Assembly (NCBI RefSeq): GCF_000013025.1
Contig: NC_008358.1
Span: 1,054,001-1,118,000, forward strand
Direction of reading: 5' to 3'
Length of the DNA: 64,000 nt
Source: Hyphomonas neptunium ATCC 15444
Lineage (GTDB): Bacteria > Pseudomonadota > Alphaproteobacteria > Caulobacterales > Hyphomonadaceae
Shown here: positions 19,574 through 29,145 of the stretch, piece by piece
Layout of the letters: every line of letters starts with the position of its first letter
Position numbering within the stretch: position 1 is the stretch's first letter
Made by a program: the position numbers and the translations under genes
Notes under the pieces: model-generated
Database searches by the model: none
Told to the model about the DNA's origin: nothing
The model's input: the letters and a program-made list of their open reading frames with translations, nothing else

Positions 19574-20104
19574 TCAGATCTCCGCCAGGCGGGGCATCAG
19601 CTCGACCAGGTTGCAGGGCTTGTGGCGGCTGTCGAGCTGGAAGGAGATGACTTTATCCCAGCCATCTTTCACCGCGCCGGTGGAGCCGGGCAGGCAGAAG
19701 ATGAAGGTGGAGTTGGCAAGGCCCGCGACGGCGCGCGATTGAAGCGTTGAGAGGCCGACGCTCTGATAGCTGACCATGTGGAAGATGACGGAGAAGCCTT
19801 CGATGGTTTTCTCGAACAGGGGCATGACGGCTTCGGGCGTCACGTCACGGCCTGTGAGGCCGGTGCCGCCGCTGGTGATGACGACATCGACATCCGGCGC
19901 GGCGATCCAGGCTGACACGGTGTTGCGGATGGCGGCTTTGTCGTCGGGCACGATGAGGTGGTGAGCGACCTCGTGACCGGCGGCGCGGATGCGCTCTGAC
20001 AGGGTGTGGCCGGAGGTGTCGGTTTCTTCCGTGCGCGTATCGCTGACGATCAGGATGGAGATCCGGACCGGCTTGAAGGGAAGGCTTTCATTGATGCCGT
20101 GCAT
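19574..20104 (-). CDS. moaB: Molybdenum cofactor biosynthesis protein B (MPT adenylyltransferase type)
   Basis: A 176-residue MoaB/Mog-family protein that adenylylates molybdopterin before molybdenum insertion. ISILIVSDTRTEETDTSG, the DVVITSGGTGLTGRDVTPEA nucleotide loop and LPGSTGAV identify it. Length and the C-terminal CNLVELMPRL are typical of MoaB rather than of the longer MoeA. It sits between moaE (6-base gap) and moaC. Confidence 0.94.
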   Translation of the reverse strand: MHGINESLPFKPVRISILIVSDTRTEETDTSGHTLSERIRAAGHEVAHHLIVPDDKAAIRNTVSAWIAAPDVDVVITSGGTGLTGRDVTPEAVMPLFEKTIEGFSVIFHMVSYQSVGLSTLQSRAVAGLANSTFIFCLPGSTGAVKDGWDKVISFQLDSRHKPCNLVELMPRLAEI

Positions 20105-20110
20105 GCGTGT

Positions 20111-20572
20111 TCAACTCTCCTGCGGACCTGCCCAGCGGGCAGCGTCGGTGTAATCTTCGGGGCGCGGTTCGATCCATTGGTCGCCCGCCTCGGTCACTTC
20201 TTTTTTCCAGAATACCGCCTGCGTCTTCAGATAGTCCATCAGGAAGTCGGCGGCCTCGAAGGCGCTGCGCCGGTGGGGGGCGGCGGTGGCGACGAAGACG
20301 ATGGCGTCTTCCGGTGCCATTTTTCCGGTTCGATGGAGTATGGAGAGACCTGTGAGCGCCCAGCGCGTGCGGGCTTCCTCTGCGGCCTGCGCGATGCCGC
20401 GCTCGGTGAGGGGGGAATAGGCTTGCAGGAACAGGGACTGGACGGCGCCGCCTTTGGACTGGCCGCGCACCAGGCCGGTGAAGCTGACGATGGCGCCGCT
20501 GCCGGCGGCGGTGGCGGTAAAACGGGTGAGTTCGTCTCCGGGATCGAAGGGGGTGTCTGTCAGGCGTATCAA
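20111..20572 (-). CDS. moaE: Molybdopterin synthase catalytic subunit
   Basis: A 153-residue large subunit of molybdopterin synthase, with FTGLVRGQSKGGAV, HRTGKMAPEDAIVFV, PHRRSAFEA and the catalytic-lysine stretch FWKKE. The most credible start is TTG at 20572, because it gives the family-standard N-terminus (IRLTDTPFDPG) and length. No ATG or GTG lies nearby, and the longer in-frame extension overlaps moaD out of frame. A GGAGGGG inside the end of moaD may serve as ribosome site. Confidence 0.93.
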   Translation of the reverse strand: MIRLTDTPFDPGDELTRFTATAAGSGAIVSFTGLVRGQSKGGAVQSLFLQAYSPLTERGIAQAAEEARTRWALTGLSILHRTGKMAPEDAIVFVATAAPHRRSAFEAADFLMDYLKTQAVFWKKEVTEAGDQWIEPRPEDYTDAARWAGPQES

Positions 20573-20576
20573 GGGA

Positions 20577-20825
20577 TCATCCCCCTCCGACAGGCGGCAT
20601 GAAGGCGATCTCGTCGGCGTTGGTGATCGGGGCGGGATCAACCACAATCTCGCTGTTGATGGCGATGCGGACGGTTTTTTCCTGCAAGGCGCCGCCGGTT
20701 GCGTGGCGCGTATCGAGCCAGGCGCGCAGGGCGAGGGTGTCCTGGATGTCGCCGGGCAGCTGGACGGCCTGGCTGGGCGGATCGACGAGATCGGCCAGGC
20801 GGCCGAAGAACAGAAGCTGAGCCAT
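20577..20825 (-). CDS. moaD: Molybdopterin synthase sulfur-carrier subunit
   Basis: An 82-residue ubiquitin-like sulfur carrier ending in the essential Gly-Gly (MPPVGGG), which is thiocarboxylated before sulfur transfer in the MoaD-MoaE complex. LLFFGRLADLVD at the start and DEIAFMPPVGGG at the end are typical. It has three bases between its start and the moaA stop, and four before the moaE start. Confidence 0.95.
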   Translation of the reverse strand: MAQLLFFGRLADLVDPPSQAVQLPGDIQDTLALRAWLDTRHATGGALQEKTVRIAINSEIVVDPAPITNADEIAFMPPVGGG

Positions 20826-20828
20826 GGG

Positions 20829-21860
20829 TCAGCCGCCCGTGACCGACATGTGACGGGGCAGGGCCGGGGTTTCGGCGCGGGCGCGGATGCCGAAGGCGTG
20901 TTTTTCCGGCTTGCCGCGCAGGGCGCGGTCCAGCGCGGCGTTGAGGGCGGCGGCGGGGTCTGCGGTATCGCGAAGGGCGCTGCGCAGATCGACGTGATCG
21001 TCATGGCCGAGGCACATGTAGATGCGGCCGGTGCAGGTGACGCGGACGCGGTTGCAGCCGGCGCAGAAATTATTGGTCAGCGGGGTGATGAAGCCGACCC
21101 GGCCGCCGGTTTCGGCAACCCTGGCATAGCGGGACGGGCCGGCATCGGCGGCGCGCGCGGTATCGTCCGTGAGCGTCCATTTCTGTTCCAGCCGGTCGCG
21201 GATCTCGAACAGGGGAATGTACTGGTCATACCGGTCTTCGCCGGTCAGCCCGAGGGGCATGACTTCGATGAGGGTGATGTCAAAGCCCTGATCATGTGCC
21301 CAGGCGATCATGCCGGGGATTTCCTCGGCATTCTGGTGTTTGAGGGCGACGGTGTTGATCTTGACCTTGAGGCCGGCGGCTTTTGCAGCGGCGATGCCGG
21401 CGAGGGTCTGGGCAAGATCACCGCGCCGGGTGATGGCTTTGAAGGTGTCGGCGTCGAGCGTGTCCAGCGAGATGTTCACGCGGCGGACGCCGGCGGCGTA
21501 GAGGCGGGCGGCGTGGGTGGTGAGCAGGGTGGCGTTTGTGGTGAGGGTGAGTTCGTCCAGGCCGTGGCCGAGGCGGCTGCCCAGACGGTCAAACAGGGTT
21601 CCGATGTCGCGGCGCACGAGGGGCTCGCCGCCGGTGATGCGGATTTTGGTGACGCCCCGGCGGATGAAGGCATCGGCGACGCTTTCGAGTTCTTCCAGCG
21701 TCAGAAGATCCTTTTTCGGCAGGAAGGTCATCTGTTCGGCCATGCAGTAGGTGCACCGCAGATCGCAGCGGTCTGTCACCGAGAGGCGCAGATAGGTGAC
21801 GTTGCGCCCGAAAGCGTCTGTGAGGGGTGGGGGCGGGGCGCGTCCCAGTCCGTCAGCCAT
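20829..21860 (-). CDS. moaA: GTP 3',8-cyclase
   Basis: A 343-residue radical SAM enzyme that starts molybdenum cofactor synthesis from GTP. The N-terminal cluster ligands are in CDLRCTYC, the GGEP motif is RITGGEPLVRRD, and the second [4Fe-4S] site near the C-terminus is formed by CAGCNRVRVTCTGRIYMC. The chain ends in GG, as active MoaA proteins do. It overlaps the upstream XdhC/MocA fusion by eight bases, indicating translational coupling. Confidence 0.96.
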   Translation of the reverse strand: MADGLGRAPPPPLTDAFGRNVTYLRLSVTDRCDLRCTYCMAEQMTFLPKKDLLTLEELESVADAFIRRGVTKIRITGGEPLVRRDIGTLFDRLGSRLGHGLDELTLTTNATLLTTHAARLYAAGVRRVNISLDTLDADTFKAITRRGDLAQTLAGIAAAKAAGLKVKINTVALKHQNAEEIPGMIAWAHDQGFDITLIEVMPLGLTGEDRYDQYIPLFEIRDRLEQKWTLTDDTARAADAGPSRYARVAETGGRVGFITPLTNNFCAGCNRVRVTCTGRIYMCLGHDDHVDLRSALRDTADPAAALNAALDRALRGKPEKHAFGIRARAETPALPRHMSVTGG

Positions 21861-23394
21861 TGGCTAATTCCTGTGCAAGCCGAAGATCATCCGTCGTGTC
21901 TATGTCAAAGGCGTGGGCCGTATCCAGAGAGACTGTGACGCCGCCCGGCAGAGAATGAAAGATGTCTCGTGCGCCTGAATCGCCGCCAACCGCGAGCAGC
22001 CTTGTAAAGGCGGCCCGGTTGAAGATGGCCGGGGGGCTGAGCCGGCCGCCGGACTCGGTCATGGCGGCAGGGTGGCCGGCATTGATCGCCTGCTGCAGTT
22101 TGAGCAGGTGCTGCGCGGGAATTGCGGGCATGTCGGCGAGCAGGATCATGACATGCTCAACATAGGGCGTGTCGCTTGCCGCCTGAACCCCGCATCTGAC
22201 GGAACTGGCAAGGCCGGTTGCCGCTTCGGGGTTTGGGAGGACCGACCAGCCGGCGGACTGAAGGCGGGTGGCGCGCTCGCCTGGCGGGTCTGGCACGACG
22301 GCGAGCCGGGCCGCGACGGGTTCGCCCCGCAGGAAGGCGGCGGCGTGATCGAGGAGAGGGCGCCCGTCAAAGTCGCTGAGGAGCTTGTCGCCCGCGGCAA
22401 AGCGGCTGGAGCTTCCGGCAGCGAGGAGGACGAGGGCTGTGCGCGCAAAGGGGGAGGCGTGGCGTTTGTGGTATTCGGCGACGATCTGGCTGAGCACGGA
22501 GACGGCCAGCATGGAGGCGTCGCGCATGGACGGGATGAGGCCGACGGGGCCGTGAATTCTGGCGATGTCTGCCTCGGGGACGCCCCGTTTGCGCAAGCGC
22601 TCGCAGCGCAGGGCGTGGGTGTGGCGGCTGCCAACGGCGCCGATGAAGAAGGCGTCTCCGGCGAGGGCATCGGCGAGGAGGGCGTCTTCCCGGTCGCCAT
22701 CATGGAACATGATGACGAAGGCGGACCAGGCGTCGCCCCGGACGGGTGGCAGGTCGCTGGCGGAGCCCAGGACAACGAGGTCGGTGTGCCCCTCTTCTTC
22801 TGCGAGGCGGACATCGGGGCCGCCGGGAAGATAGAGGGTGGTTTCGATCCCGCTTGACCGGGCAAGGCGGGCCAGTGCCAGCGGGTCAGCGCCCCGCCCG
22901 GCGATGCGCAGGCGCAGTTTGGGAACATAGGAGAAGCTTTTTCCGATGGCCGCCAGAAAGAGCGTCGCGGGGGCGCGGGATGCCAGTTGCGCGTGGCAGG
23001 CTTTCACCTCGGATTCGTCCGCATCCGGAAGGATGTTGATGAGGATGGACCCGCCACAGGGGAGCGGCAGGTCGATAAACGGGGAGCCCGCGCCATAGAG
23101 CAGGGTTACCGGCTGCCTGCCTGCGAGGCTGCGCTGGGCCTGAAGGATGGCGTCTGCATCAATACATCCGCCGGAGATGTAGCCGGCTGTCCGCCCGTCT
23201 TGGGCAACGGCCATGAGGGCGCCGGGCCGGCGGACTGCGCCGCCGGTTGTTTCGACGACGACGACCAGGGCAACGGGCCCGCTCGCGCGCCAGTCGAGCC
23301 ATTTGGCCAGAACATCCTCGGGATGTTCCAGATACCGCCCGGCACCTGCTGGGGAAGATAGCGTTTGCACCCGTGATCCTTTCTGGCCGGTCAC
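21853..23394 (-). CDS. XdhC-type cofactor chaperone fused to a MocA-type nucleotidyltransferase
   Basis: A 513-residue two-domain protein. Residues 1 to about 310 are XdhC/CoxI-like: GGAVRRPGALMAV, YISGGCIDADA, and FIGAVGSRHTHALRCERL with RIHGPVGLIPS. Residues from about 318 are a MobA/MocA-like nucleotidyltransferase: LLAAGSSSRF, LADMPAI, FDIDTTDDL. XdhC-type chaperones sulfurate and insert cofactor into xanthine-oxidase-family enzymes, and MocA adds CMP to make molybdopterin cytosine dinucleotide. In E. coli the two functions (PaoD and MocA) are separate proteins serving PaoABC. Here they are fused and lie directly after paoC. It overlaps both neighbours by a few bases. Confidence 0.9.
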   Translation of the reverse strand: MTGQKGSRVQTLSSPAGAGRYLEHPEDVLAKWLDWRASGPVALVVVVETTGGAVRRPGALMAVAQDGRTAGYISGGCIDADAILQAQRSLAGRQPVTLLYGAGSPFIDLPLPCGGSILINILPDADESEVKACHAQLASRAPATLFLAAIGKSFSYVPKLRLRIAGRGADPLALARLARSSGIETTLYLPGGPDVRLAEEEGHTDLVVLGSASDLPPVRGDAWSAFVIMFHDGDREDALLADALAGDAFFIGAVGSRHTHALRCERLRKRGVPEADIARIHGPVGLIPSMRDASMLAVSVLSQIVAEYHKRHASPFARTALVLLAAGSSSRFAAGDKLLSDFDGRPLLDHAAAFLRGEPVAARLAVVPDPPGERATRLQSAGWSVLPNPEAATGLASSVRCGVQAASDTPYVEHVMILLADMPAIPAQHLLKLQQAINAGHPAAMTESGGRLSPPAIFNRAAFTRLLAVGGDSGARDIFHSLPGGVTVSLDTAHAFDIDTTDDLRLAQELANG

Positions 23395-25586
23395 GCCAGC
23401 GCCGGAAGCCCGGAGAGCAGCTTACTGAGAGTTACCGGATAGTCACGCACCCGGACGCCGGTTGCATTATAAACGGCGTTGGCGACCGCGGCGCTGACCC
23501 CGCACAGGCCAAGCTCGCCGACGCCTTTTGCCTGCATCGGGCTGGCATAGGGGTCGAGGTCATCGATGAAGATGACTTCCTGTTCGGGGATGTCGGCGTG
23601 GACGGGCACTTCGTAACCGGCCAGATCATGGTTGGCGAAGAAGCCGTGGCGCGTATCGGGCGCGAGTTCTTCCATCAGGGCAGCGCCGACGCCCATCGTC
23701 ATGGCGCCGATGACCTGGCTGCGGGCGGTCATGGGGTTGAGGATGCGGCCGGCATCGCACACGGCCAGCATCCGGCGGACCCTGGTTTCACCGGTGGCGG
23801 CGTTTACGCCGACTTCGACGAAGTGGGCGGCGAAGGTGGAGACGACGACTTTCTTCCGGAAATCGCCGACTTCAAGGGCGCCATCGGCCTGCAACTCGCC
23901 GGCCTGGGCAATGCGCGTCAGGGGGAGGGAGGAATTGGCAAAGTGGACCTGCCCCTCCCGGAAGCTGATGCTTTCATAGGGCTCCTCGATCCGCTCGGCG
24001 ATGGCACGCTGCAAGGCCAGGCAGGCGGCGAGGGCGCCGGCTGTGGAGCTGGACGCGCCCCACTGGCCGCCAGAGCCTGCGGAGGCGGGATGGCTGGAGT
24101 CGCCCAGATTGACCTCGACCTGGCTCATGGGCACGCCCATCATTTCAGCGGCGGTCTGTGCGATGATTGTGTAGGATCCGGTGCCGATGTCGGTCATGTC
24201 GGTTTCGATCCGGATACGGCCATTCTGAAGCAGTTTGGCGCGGGCGCCGGACGCGGTGATCGGGCCGCCGCGATAGGCGCCCGCCATGCCGTGACCGATC
24301 AGCCATTGCCCCTCGCGCCGGCTGCCGGGCGCGGGGTTGCGGTCTGCCCAGCCGAACTTTTCGGCGCCGGTGCGCAGGCATTGGGTGTAGTTGCGCCGGG
24401 AGAAGGGTTTGTTGGGCGGGTGAGGGGCGGTCTGCGTATCGTTCAGTACCCTGAATTCGACGGGGTCCATGCCGAGTTTTTCGGCCATTTCATCCATCGC
24501 GATTTCAAGCGCCATCAGGCCGGAGGTTTCGCCGGGCGCGCGCATGGCATTGCCTTCGGGCAGGTGGACCGTGGCCAGGCGCCGGACAACCAGATGGGTA
24601 TCCATGGCGTAGAACTTTGGCGTTTGGGCGGTGGCGTCTTCGGGGTCGCCCCCTGGGAGGTTTCCGGAGAGGCCTTCATGGTAGAGCGCCGTGATGCGGC
24701 CCGCGCGCGTGGCACCGATCCGGATGGTCTGGATGGTGGCGGCCCGGTGGGTGGTGTTGTTTGCGATGATCGGGCGGGGCAGCATGACCTTGACGGGCTT
24801 GCCGGTTTTGCGGGCGGCGAGCGCCGCGAGGACGCCATCTGCCCGCAGGAACAGCTTTGAGCCGAATCCGCCGCCGATATAGGGGGAGTCCACGCGGATG
24901 TTTTCAGCCGGCATGTCGAGCGCCAGGGCGAGGGCGTCGACATTCCATTTGATCATCTGGTTGGAGGTCCACAGCGTCAGCCGTTCACCCTCCCATTCGG
25001 CGATGCTGGCATGGGGCTCCATCATGGCGTGGCTTTGGCCGGGCGTGGTGTAGACGGCGTCGAGTTTTACATCTGCGGCGGCGTAGGCGGTTTCGAAATC
25101 ACCGGCGCTGGAGACCACTTCGCGGTCTTCGTCCGAACCCTTTTCCAACGCCTTGCGAAGATCGAAATCCCCGTCAGCTTTTTCGTATGTGACGCTTACG
25201 AGGTTGGCGGCGCTGCGGGCTTCTTCAAAGGATTTTGCTACGACGACGGCGATGGCCTGATGGTAATGCTCGACCTGATCGCCGCCGAACAGGGTGGCCG
25301 TGTGGTAGGATGTCTTGGGCAGCGGCAGGTGTTCGAGGGTTGTCAGAACGGTGACGACGCCGGGCGCGGATGTGGCGCGCGATGTGTCGATGGAAACGAT
25401 CCGTCCACGGGCAATCGATGAAGTGACCGGATAGCCGACGAGTTGCGGGCCGGATACGTCGTGACGTTCATAGGCGTATTTCGCGGTGCCGGTTGTCTTG
25501 GCCGGGCCGTCGATGCGGGGGATGGCCTTGCCGACGATTGTCAGGGCGTCCTTGAAATCGCCTTCTACGGGTTTGTCGAACTTCAT
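23391..25586 (-). CDS. paoC: Periplasmic aldehyde oxidoreductase, molybdenum-binding subunit
   Basis: A 731-residue xanthine-oxidase-family large subunit that oxidises aldehydes, often aromatic ones, to acids. It has the small a/b hammerhead domain (RIDGPAKTTGTAKYAYE), cofactor-binding segments (PYIGGGFGSKL, GNAMRAPGETSG, GSGGQWGASSST) and the catalytic base Glu691 in KGVGELGLCG, equivalent to Glu692 of E. coli PaoC. It has no signal peptide of its own, so it would be exported with the Tat-tagged PaoA. It lies between paoB (3-base gap) and the chaperone fusion. Confidence 0.93.
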   Translation of the reverse strand: MKFDKPVEGDFKDALTIVGKAIPRIDGPAKTTGTAKYAYERHDVSGPQLVGYPVTSSIARGRIVSIDTSRATSAPGVVTVLTTLEHLPLPKTSYHTATLFGGDQVEHYHQAIAVVVAKSFEEARSAANLVSVTYEKADGDFDLRKALEKGSDEDREVVSSAGDFETAYAAADVKLDAVYTTPGQSHAMMEPHASIAEWEGERLTLWTSNQMIKWNVDALALALDMPAENIRVDSPYIGGGFGSKLFLRADGVLAALAARKTGKPVKVMLPRPIIANNTTHRAATIQTIRIGATRAGRITALYHEGLSGNLPGGDPEDATAQTPKFYAMDTHLVVRRLATVHLPEGNAMRAPGETSGLMALEIAMDEMAEKLGMDPVEFRVLNDTQTAPHPPNKPFSRRNYTQCLRTGAEKFGWADRNPAPGSRREGQWLIGHGMAGAYRGGPITASGARAKLLQNGRIRIETDMTDIGTGSYTIIAQTAAEMMGVPMSQVEVNLGDSSHPASAGSGGQWGASSSTAGALAACLALQRAIAERIEEPYESISFREGQVHFANSSLPLTRIAQAGELQADGALEVGDFRKKVVVSTFAAHFVEVGVNAATGETRVRRMLAVCDAGRILNPMTARSQVIGAMTMGVGAALMEELAPDTRHGFFANHDLAGYEVPVHADIPEQEVIFIDDLDPYASPMQAKGVGELGLCGVSAAVANAVYNATGVRVRDYPVTLSKLLSGLPALA

Positions 25587-25589
25587 GGC

Positions 25590-26540
25590 TTACTCCGCAC
25601 TGGCTGAAAGGAGCCCTGCGAGCGTGCGCTCGGCGAGCAGGATCTTGAATTCATTCTCATGGGTGGGCTGGGCGCCTGCGAGCAGGCGGGACATGACCGC
25701 CCCGGCGCCGCTGGGCAGAAGGGCGTCGGCCTCCCGGCTGCGCCAGGGTTTGTGGGCGACGCCGCCGAGCGCCACGCGCCCGCCGCCCTTGCCATCAAGA
25801 ACCAACGCAACAGAGACGAGGGCGAAGGCATAGGACGCCCGGTCTCTGACCTTCTGATAATAATGCCGCCCGCCGAGGGGCGCGGGCAGGTGAACTGCTG
25901 TGATCAGCTCGCCGGGCTGGAGGACGGTTTCGATACCGGGATTGGCGGCCGGGTCGGTGTAGAAGTCTTCGATAGGGATGACCCGCTCGGAGCCATCCTG
26001 CAGGACGGTGTGGATTTCAGCGTCGAGGAGCTGCATCGCAACAGCCATGTCGCTGGGATGGGTGGCGATGCAGGCCGGGCTGGCGCCGACAACGGCGAGC
26101 TGGCGGCTGACGCCGTCCTGCGCGCTGCACCCCGAACCGGCGCTGCGTTTGTTGCAGGCCATGTTGGTGTCGTAGAAATAGGGGCAGCGGGTGCGTTGAA
26201 GCAGATTGCCGGCCGTGGTGGCCATATTGCGGAGCTGCCCGGAGGCGCCCGCCAGCAGCGCGCGGGAGAGGACGGCATAGTCTGAGCGTACGGTCGGGTT
26301 GGCGGCCAGATCCGTGTTCAGGACAAGGGCGCCGATGCGCAGGCCGCCTTCCGGCGTGGAGGTGATGGTGTCGAGGTCCAGCCCGTTGATGTCGATCAGC
26401 ACGGAGGGCGTTTCGATCTCGAGCTTCATCAGGTCCAGCAGGTTGGTGCCACCGGCGATGAATTTGGCGCCGGGGGTGGCGGCGGCCAGGGCGGCGGCTT
26501 CCTGGGGTGTTCTGGCGAGCAGATAGCTGAAAGATTGCAT
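25590..26540 (-). CDS. paoB: Aldehyde oxidoreductase FAD subunit with an extra [4Fe-4S] cluster
   Basis: A 316-residue FAD-binding subunit of the CO-dehydrogenase-medium type: [14 protein letters not shown] binds FAD pyrophosphate, and ATTAGNLLQ is the second flavin motif. Cysteines 119, 129, 138 and 157 (RCPYFYD...C...GSGC...C) match the inserted [4Fe-4S] loop that distinguishes PaoB from other family members. The start at 26540 overlaps the paoA stop by one base (TGATG); a longer upstream frame shadows paoA. Confidence 0.93.
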   Translation of the reverse strand: MQSFSYLLARTPQEAAALAAATPGAKFIAGGTNLLDLMKLEIETPSVLIDINGLDLDTITSTPEGGLRIGALVLNTDLAANPTVRSDYAVLSRALLAGASGQLRNMATTAGNLLQRTRCPYFYDTNMACNKRSAGSGCSAQDGVSRQLAVVGASPACIATHPSDMAVAMQLLDAEIHTVLQDGSERVIPIEDFYTDPAANPGIETVLQPGELITAVHLPAPLGGRHYYQKVRDRASYAFALVSVALVLDGKGGGRVALGGVAHKPWRSREADALLPSGAGAVMSRLLAGAQPTHENEFKILLAERTLAGLLSASAE

Positions 26541-27190
26541 CAGACGGCTCCCGAAACGCTTTGAATGGCTGACAGGATGTTGGAATAGGCGCCGCAGCGG
26601 CAGATATTGCCACTCATCCGTTCCCGGATTTCCTCTGGGCTCGCCTCGACGGGGCCGGTCAGCGAGGGCGTCACATGGCTGGGCACGCCGGCGCGGATTT
26701 CTTCCAGCACGCCGATGGCGGCGCAGATCTGGCCGGGTGTGCAGTAGCCGCACTGGTAGGCATCTTCCCGGATGAAGGCGGCCTGCATCGGGCCGGGCGC
26801 GTCTGGCGTGCCGAACCCTTCAACGGTCTTGATCTCGTCGCCTGCGTGCATGACGGCGAGGCTGAGGCAGGAATTGATCCGCCGGCCGTTGACGATGACG
26901 GTGCAGGCGCCGCACTGGCCGTGGTCGCAGCCCTTCTTGGTGCCGGTCAGGCGAAGGTGTTCGCGCAGGGCATCGAGGAGCGTGACCCGGTTGTCGATCG
27001 TGAGCCGGTGGGGCGTGCCATTGACTTCAAGTGTGACGGTAGAGGTGGTCTCGTTCACGACAGGGGGTCCCTCTTCAGCATAGGTGGTGGGCGTGGCGGA
27101 CTGGCAGGCATTGACGAGCAGGGCGGAACTTGCCGCGCCGACGACCATAACATCGCGCCGCGAGGGCTTGATACTGTCTTCGGAATTCAT
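26540..27190 (-). CDS. paoA: Aldehyde oxidoreductase [2Fe-2S] subunit with Tat signal
   Basis: A 216-residue iron-sulfur subunit. The N-terminus carries a twin-arginine motif ([17 protein letters not shown]), so the PaoABC complex should be folded and then exported by Tat to the periplasm. The plant-type [2Fe-2S] cluster is in CDHGQCGAC...C and the second cluster in CGYC...CRCG. It is the first gene of the ten-gene molybdenum operon that runs to the TauE permease. Confidence 0.94.
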   Translation of the reverse strand: MNSEDSIKPSRRDVMVVGAASSALLVNACQSATPTTYAEEGPPVVNETTSTVTLEVNGTPHRLTIDNRVTLLDALREHLRLTGTKKGCDHGQCGACTVIVNGRRINSCLSLAVMHAGDEIKTVEGFGTPDAPGPMQAAFIREDAYQCGYCTPGQICAAIGVLEEIRAGVPSHVTPSLTGPVEASPEEIRERMSGNICRCGAYSNILSAIQSVSGAV

Positions 27191-27471
27191 GGGGGGCCTC
27201 TCCTCTGCGGGGTGCGTGGCGGAATCCGTGCGGCTGGTGTGCGTGCGCCGCCGTTTGGTACTTTAATGCGCCCATGCGAACCGGAAACCTGCGGGGGGCC
27301 GGGATGGGTAAATGTCTCAAATCAAGTGTAGCAGAAGGCGGCTGGAAGCGGAAATCGGACAGGTGAGCCGGCCCCTGAACCAAGGCGCGGGACTGGCGGG
27401 GGCGCGCGCAAACTATTTTGAGAAATAAGCGCAAAATGGGGGGCCGATCTTGTTGTGAGTGTGGGGCGGGG

Positions 27472-28521
27472 TCAGGCGCCGGGGATGTCTGCCTCCTTGC
27501 CGAGCGTATCCTGCACATAGAGCTGGATGACGAAGACCGAGAGAACGACGAGGATGGGCGTTGCCAGCAGGACGCCGAGCGGGCCGAGCAGCATGCCAAA
27601 GGCCAGAATGGCAAACAGGTTCAGCGCCGGGGAGATGGAGGTCGTTTCCTTCTGGATCAGGGGATAGACGAGGTTTGCCTCCAGCTGGGACACCGTGAAA
27701 TAGGCAATGGCGGTCCACAGGGCGGTCATCGGGCTGACGGTGAAGGCCAGCAGTACGCCGGGGACGGCAGCCAGAAGCGGGCCGACGGTGGGCACGAACT
27801 GCGCCAGGCCCGCAATCAGCGCCAGGCCGAGGAAGGCCGGAACACCGAGCAGCCAGAGCGTCAGCGCCATCACGGCGGTGATGATCACCATGTCGATGGA
27901 AATACCGAGCAGCCATCTTTTCAGGGCGCGCCCGGATGCGTTGAGCGCCTTGCCGACTTTTTCGTCGACGCCCTTGGGCAACACGAGCAGGACGCCGTTA
28001 CGGGTGGAAACCGCAGAGGTGGTCAGGAAGGCTGCAATGAAGATGACCAGAAGCGCAGAGGTGAGCCCCGAAGCAAAGGGCAGGGCGTAGCCGCCGGCAT
28101 CCGTCAGCATACCGCGTAAAGAGCCGCCCGAGTCGCCTGCTGCAACCGCTTCGATTTCCGCGACGAGGGCGGACCCGGCGGGATGGGCCTCCAGGGTTTC
28201 TTTTGCGCGCTGCCAGGCGCCGGGGAGCCGGTCAGTGACGCCTGAAAGCTCGCTGGCAAGCTGGGCGCCGAATATCCAGAGGATGGCGGCGACGCTGCCG
28301 GTCATGAGCAGCGCGGCGGCGGCCAAAGCGCCTTGCCTTGGCAGCGGCGCGGCGCGGGTGAGCGCGTCAGCGATTCCGTGAACGGCGATGGCCAGCAGCG
28401 TGGCGGCAAACATCAACAGGAATGCGTCGCGCACAACCCATGCCGCCAGCGCAATGCCGCCGATAAACAGCACGAGCACAAGGCGGGCGGTAAAGCCTGA
28501 AAGATTAGGGCTTCCGGACAT
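27472..28521 (-). CDS. AI-2E/PerM family transporter
   Basis: A 349-residue polytopic membrane protein of the AI-2E transporter (UPF0118/PerM) family, with around eight helices and the diagnostic C-terminal blocks GLAQFVPTVGPLLAAVPGV, NLVYPLIQ and GPLGVLLATP. Members move varied solutes or sodium; a role in autoinducer-2 export is only established for some. It is a single gene between the molybdenum operon and the PfpI gene. Confidence 0.88.
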   Translation of the reverse strand: MSGSPNLSGFTARLVLVLFIGGIALAAWVVRDAFLLMFAATLLAIAVHGIADALTRAAPLPRQGALAAAALLMTGSVAAILWIFGAQLASELSGVTDRLPGAWQRAKETLEAHPAGSALVAEIEAVAAGDSGGSLRGMLTDAGGYALPFASGLTSALLVIFIAAFLTTSAVSTRNGVLLVLPKGVDEKVGKALNASGRALKRWLLGISIDMVIITAVMALTLWLLGVPAFLGLALIAGLAQFVPTVGPLLAAVPGVLLAFTVSPMTALWTAIAYFTVSQLEANLVYPLIQKETTSISPALNLFAILAFGMLLGPLGVLLATPILVVLSVFVIQLYVQDTLGKEADIPGA

Positions 28522-28605
28522 ACGGGAAGGTCCTCCTGGCAGGGGTGGGATCAGTCAACAAAATGCAATCTCGAGATGGATTAGCATACACCGCGGGCAG
28601 GAAAT

Positions 28606-29145
28606 TCAAGCGGAAAATTCTTCAATGATCCGGGCGGTGAAGGCAGGAAGGTCATCTGGAGAGCGGCTGGTGATCAGGCCATTGTCGACGACGACCTCCT
28701 CGTCCACCCAGTCTCCGCCCGCGTTCTGGATGTCCGTGCGCAGACTGCTGTAGGATGTCAGCTTTCTGCCCTTTGCGGCGCCGGCCTCGACGATCAGCCA
28801 CGGGCCATGGCAGATGGCGGCGACGGGCTTTGACTGGCGGAAGAAGGCGCTGACGAAGGCGACGGCATCGAGGCTGGCGCGGAGTTTGTCTGATCCGACT
28901 GTTCCGCCGGGGATGATGAGGGCGTCAAAGTCGTCGACGTGGACCTGGCTGAATACCGCGTCCACATCATACTGGCCTGCGGGGTCAAGGTCGCCCTTCA
29001 TCGTCTCGGCTTTGCCGAGCTGCGTGCTGATGATGACGGTTTCTGCGCCTTCGGCCTCGACGGCTTTACGGGGCTCAGTGAATTCAGAGTCTTCTGATCC
29101 TCTGGGCGCGATGAGAATGGCGATTTTCCGTCCGCTGAGTTTCAT
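28606..29145 (-). CDS. DJ-1/PfpI family protein, intracellular protease or deglycase type
   Basis: A 179-residue type 1 glutamine-amidotransferase-fold protein. The nucleophile elbow is AICHGPW with Cys112 and His113, and the acidic partner is near Glu17/Glu21 (GSEDSEFTEP), as in PfpI and YhbO. Such proteins act as proteases, glyoxalases or protein deglycases. The start at 29145 gives the standard MKLSGRKIAILIA N-terminus. It is monocistronic; upstream is the long gap before the catabolic island. Confidence 0.9.
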   Translation of the reverse strand: MKLSGRKIAILIAPRGSEDSEFTEPRKAVEAEGAETVIISTQLGKAETMKGDLDPAGQYDVDAVFSQVHVDDFDALIIPGGTVGSDKLRASLDAVAFVSAFFRQSKPVAAICHGPWLIVEAGAAKGRKLTSYSSLRTDIQNAGGDWVDEEVVVDNGLITSRSPDDLPAFTARIIEEFSA

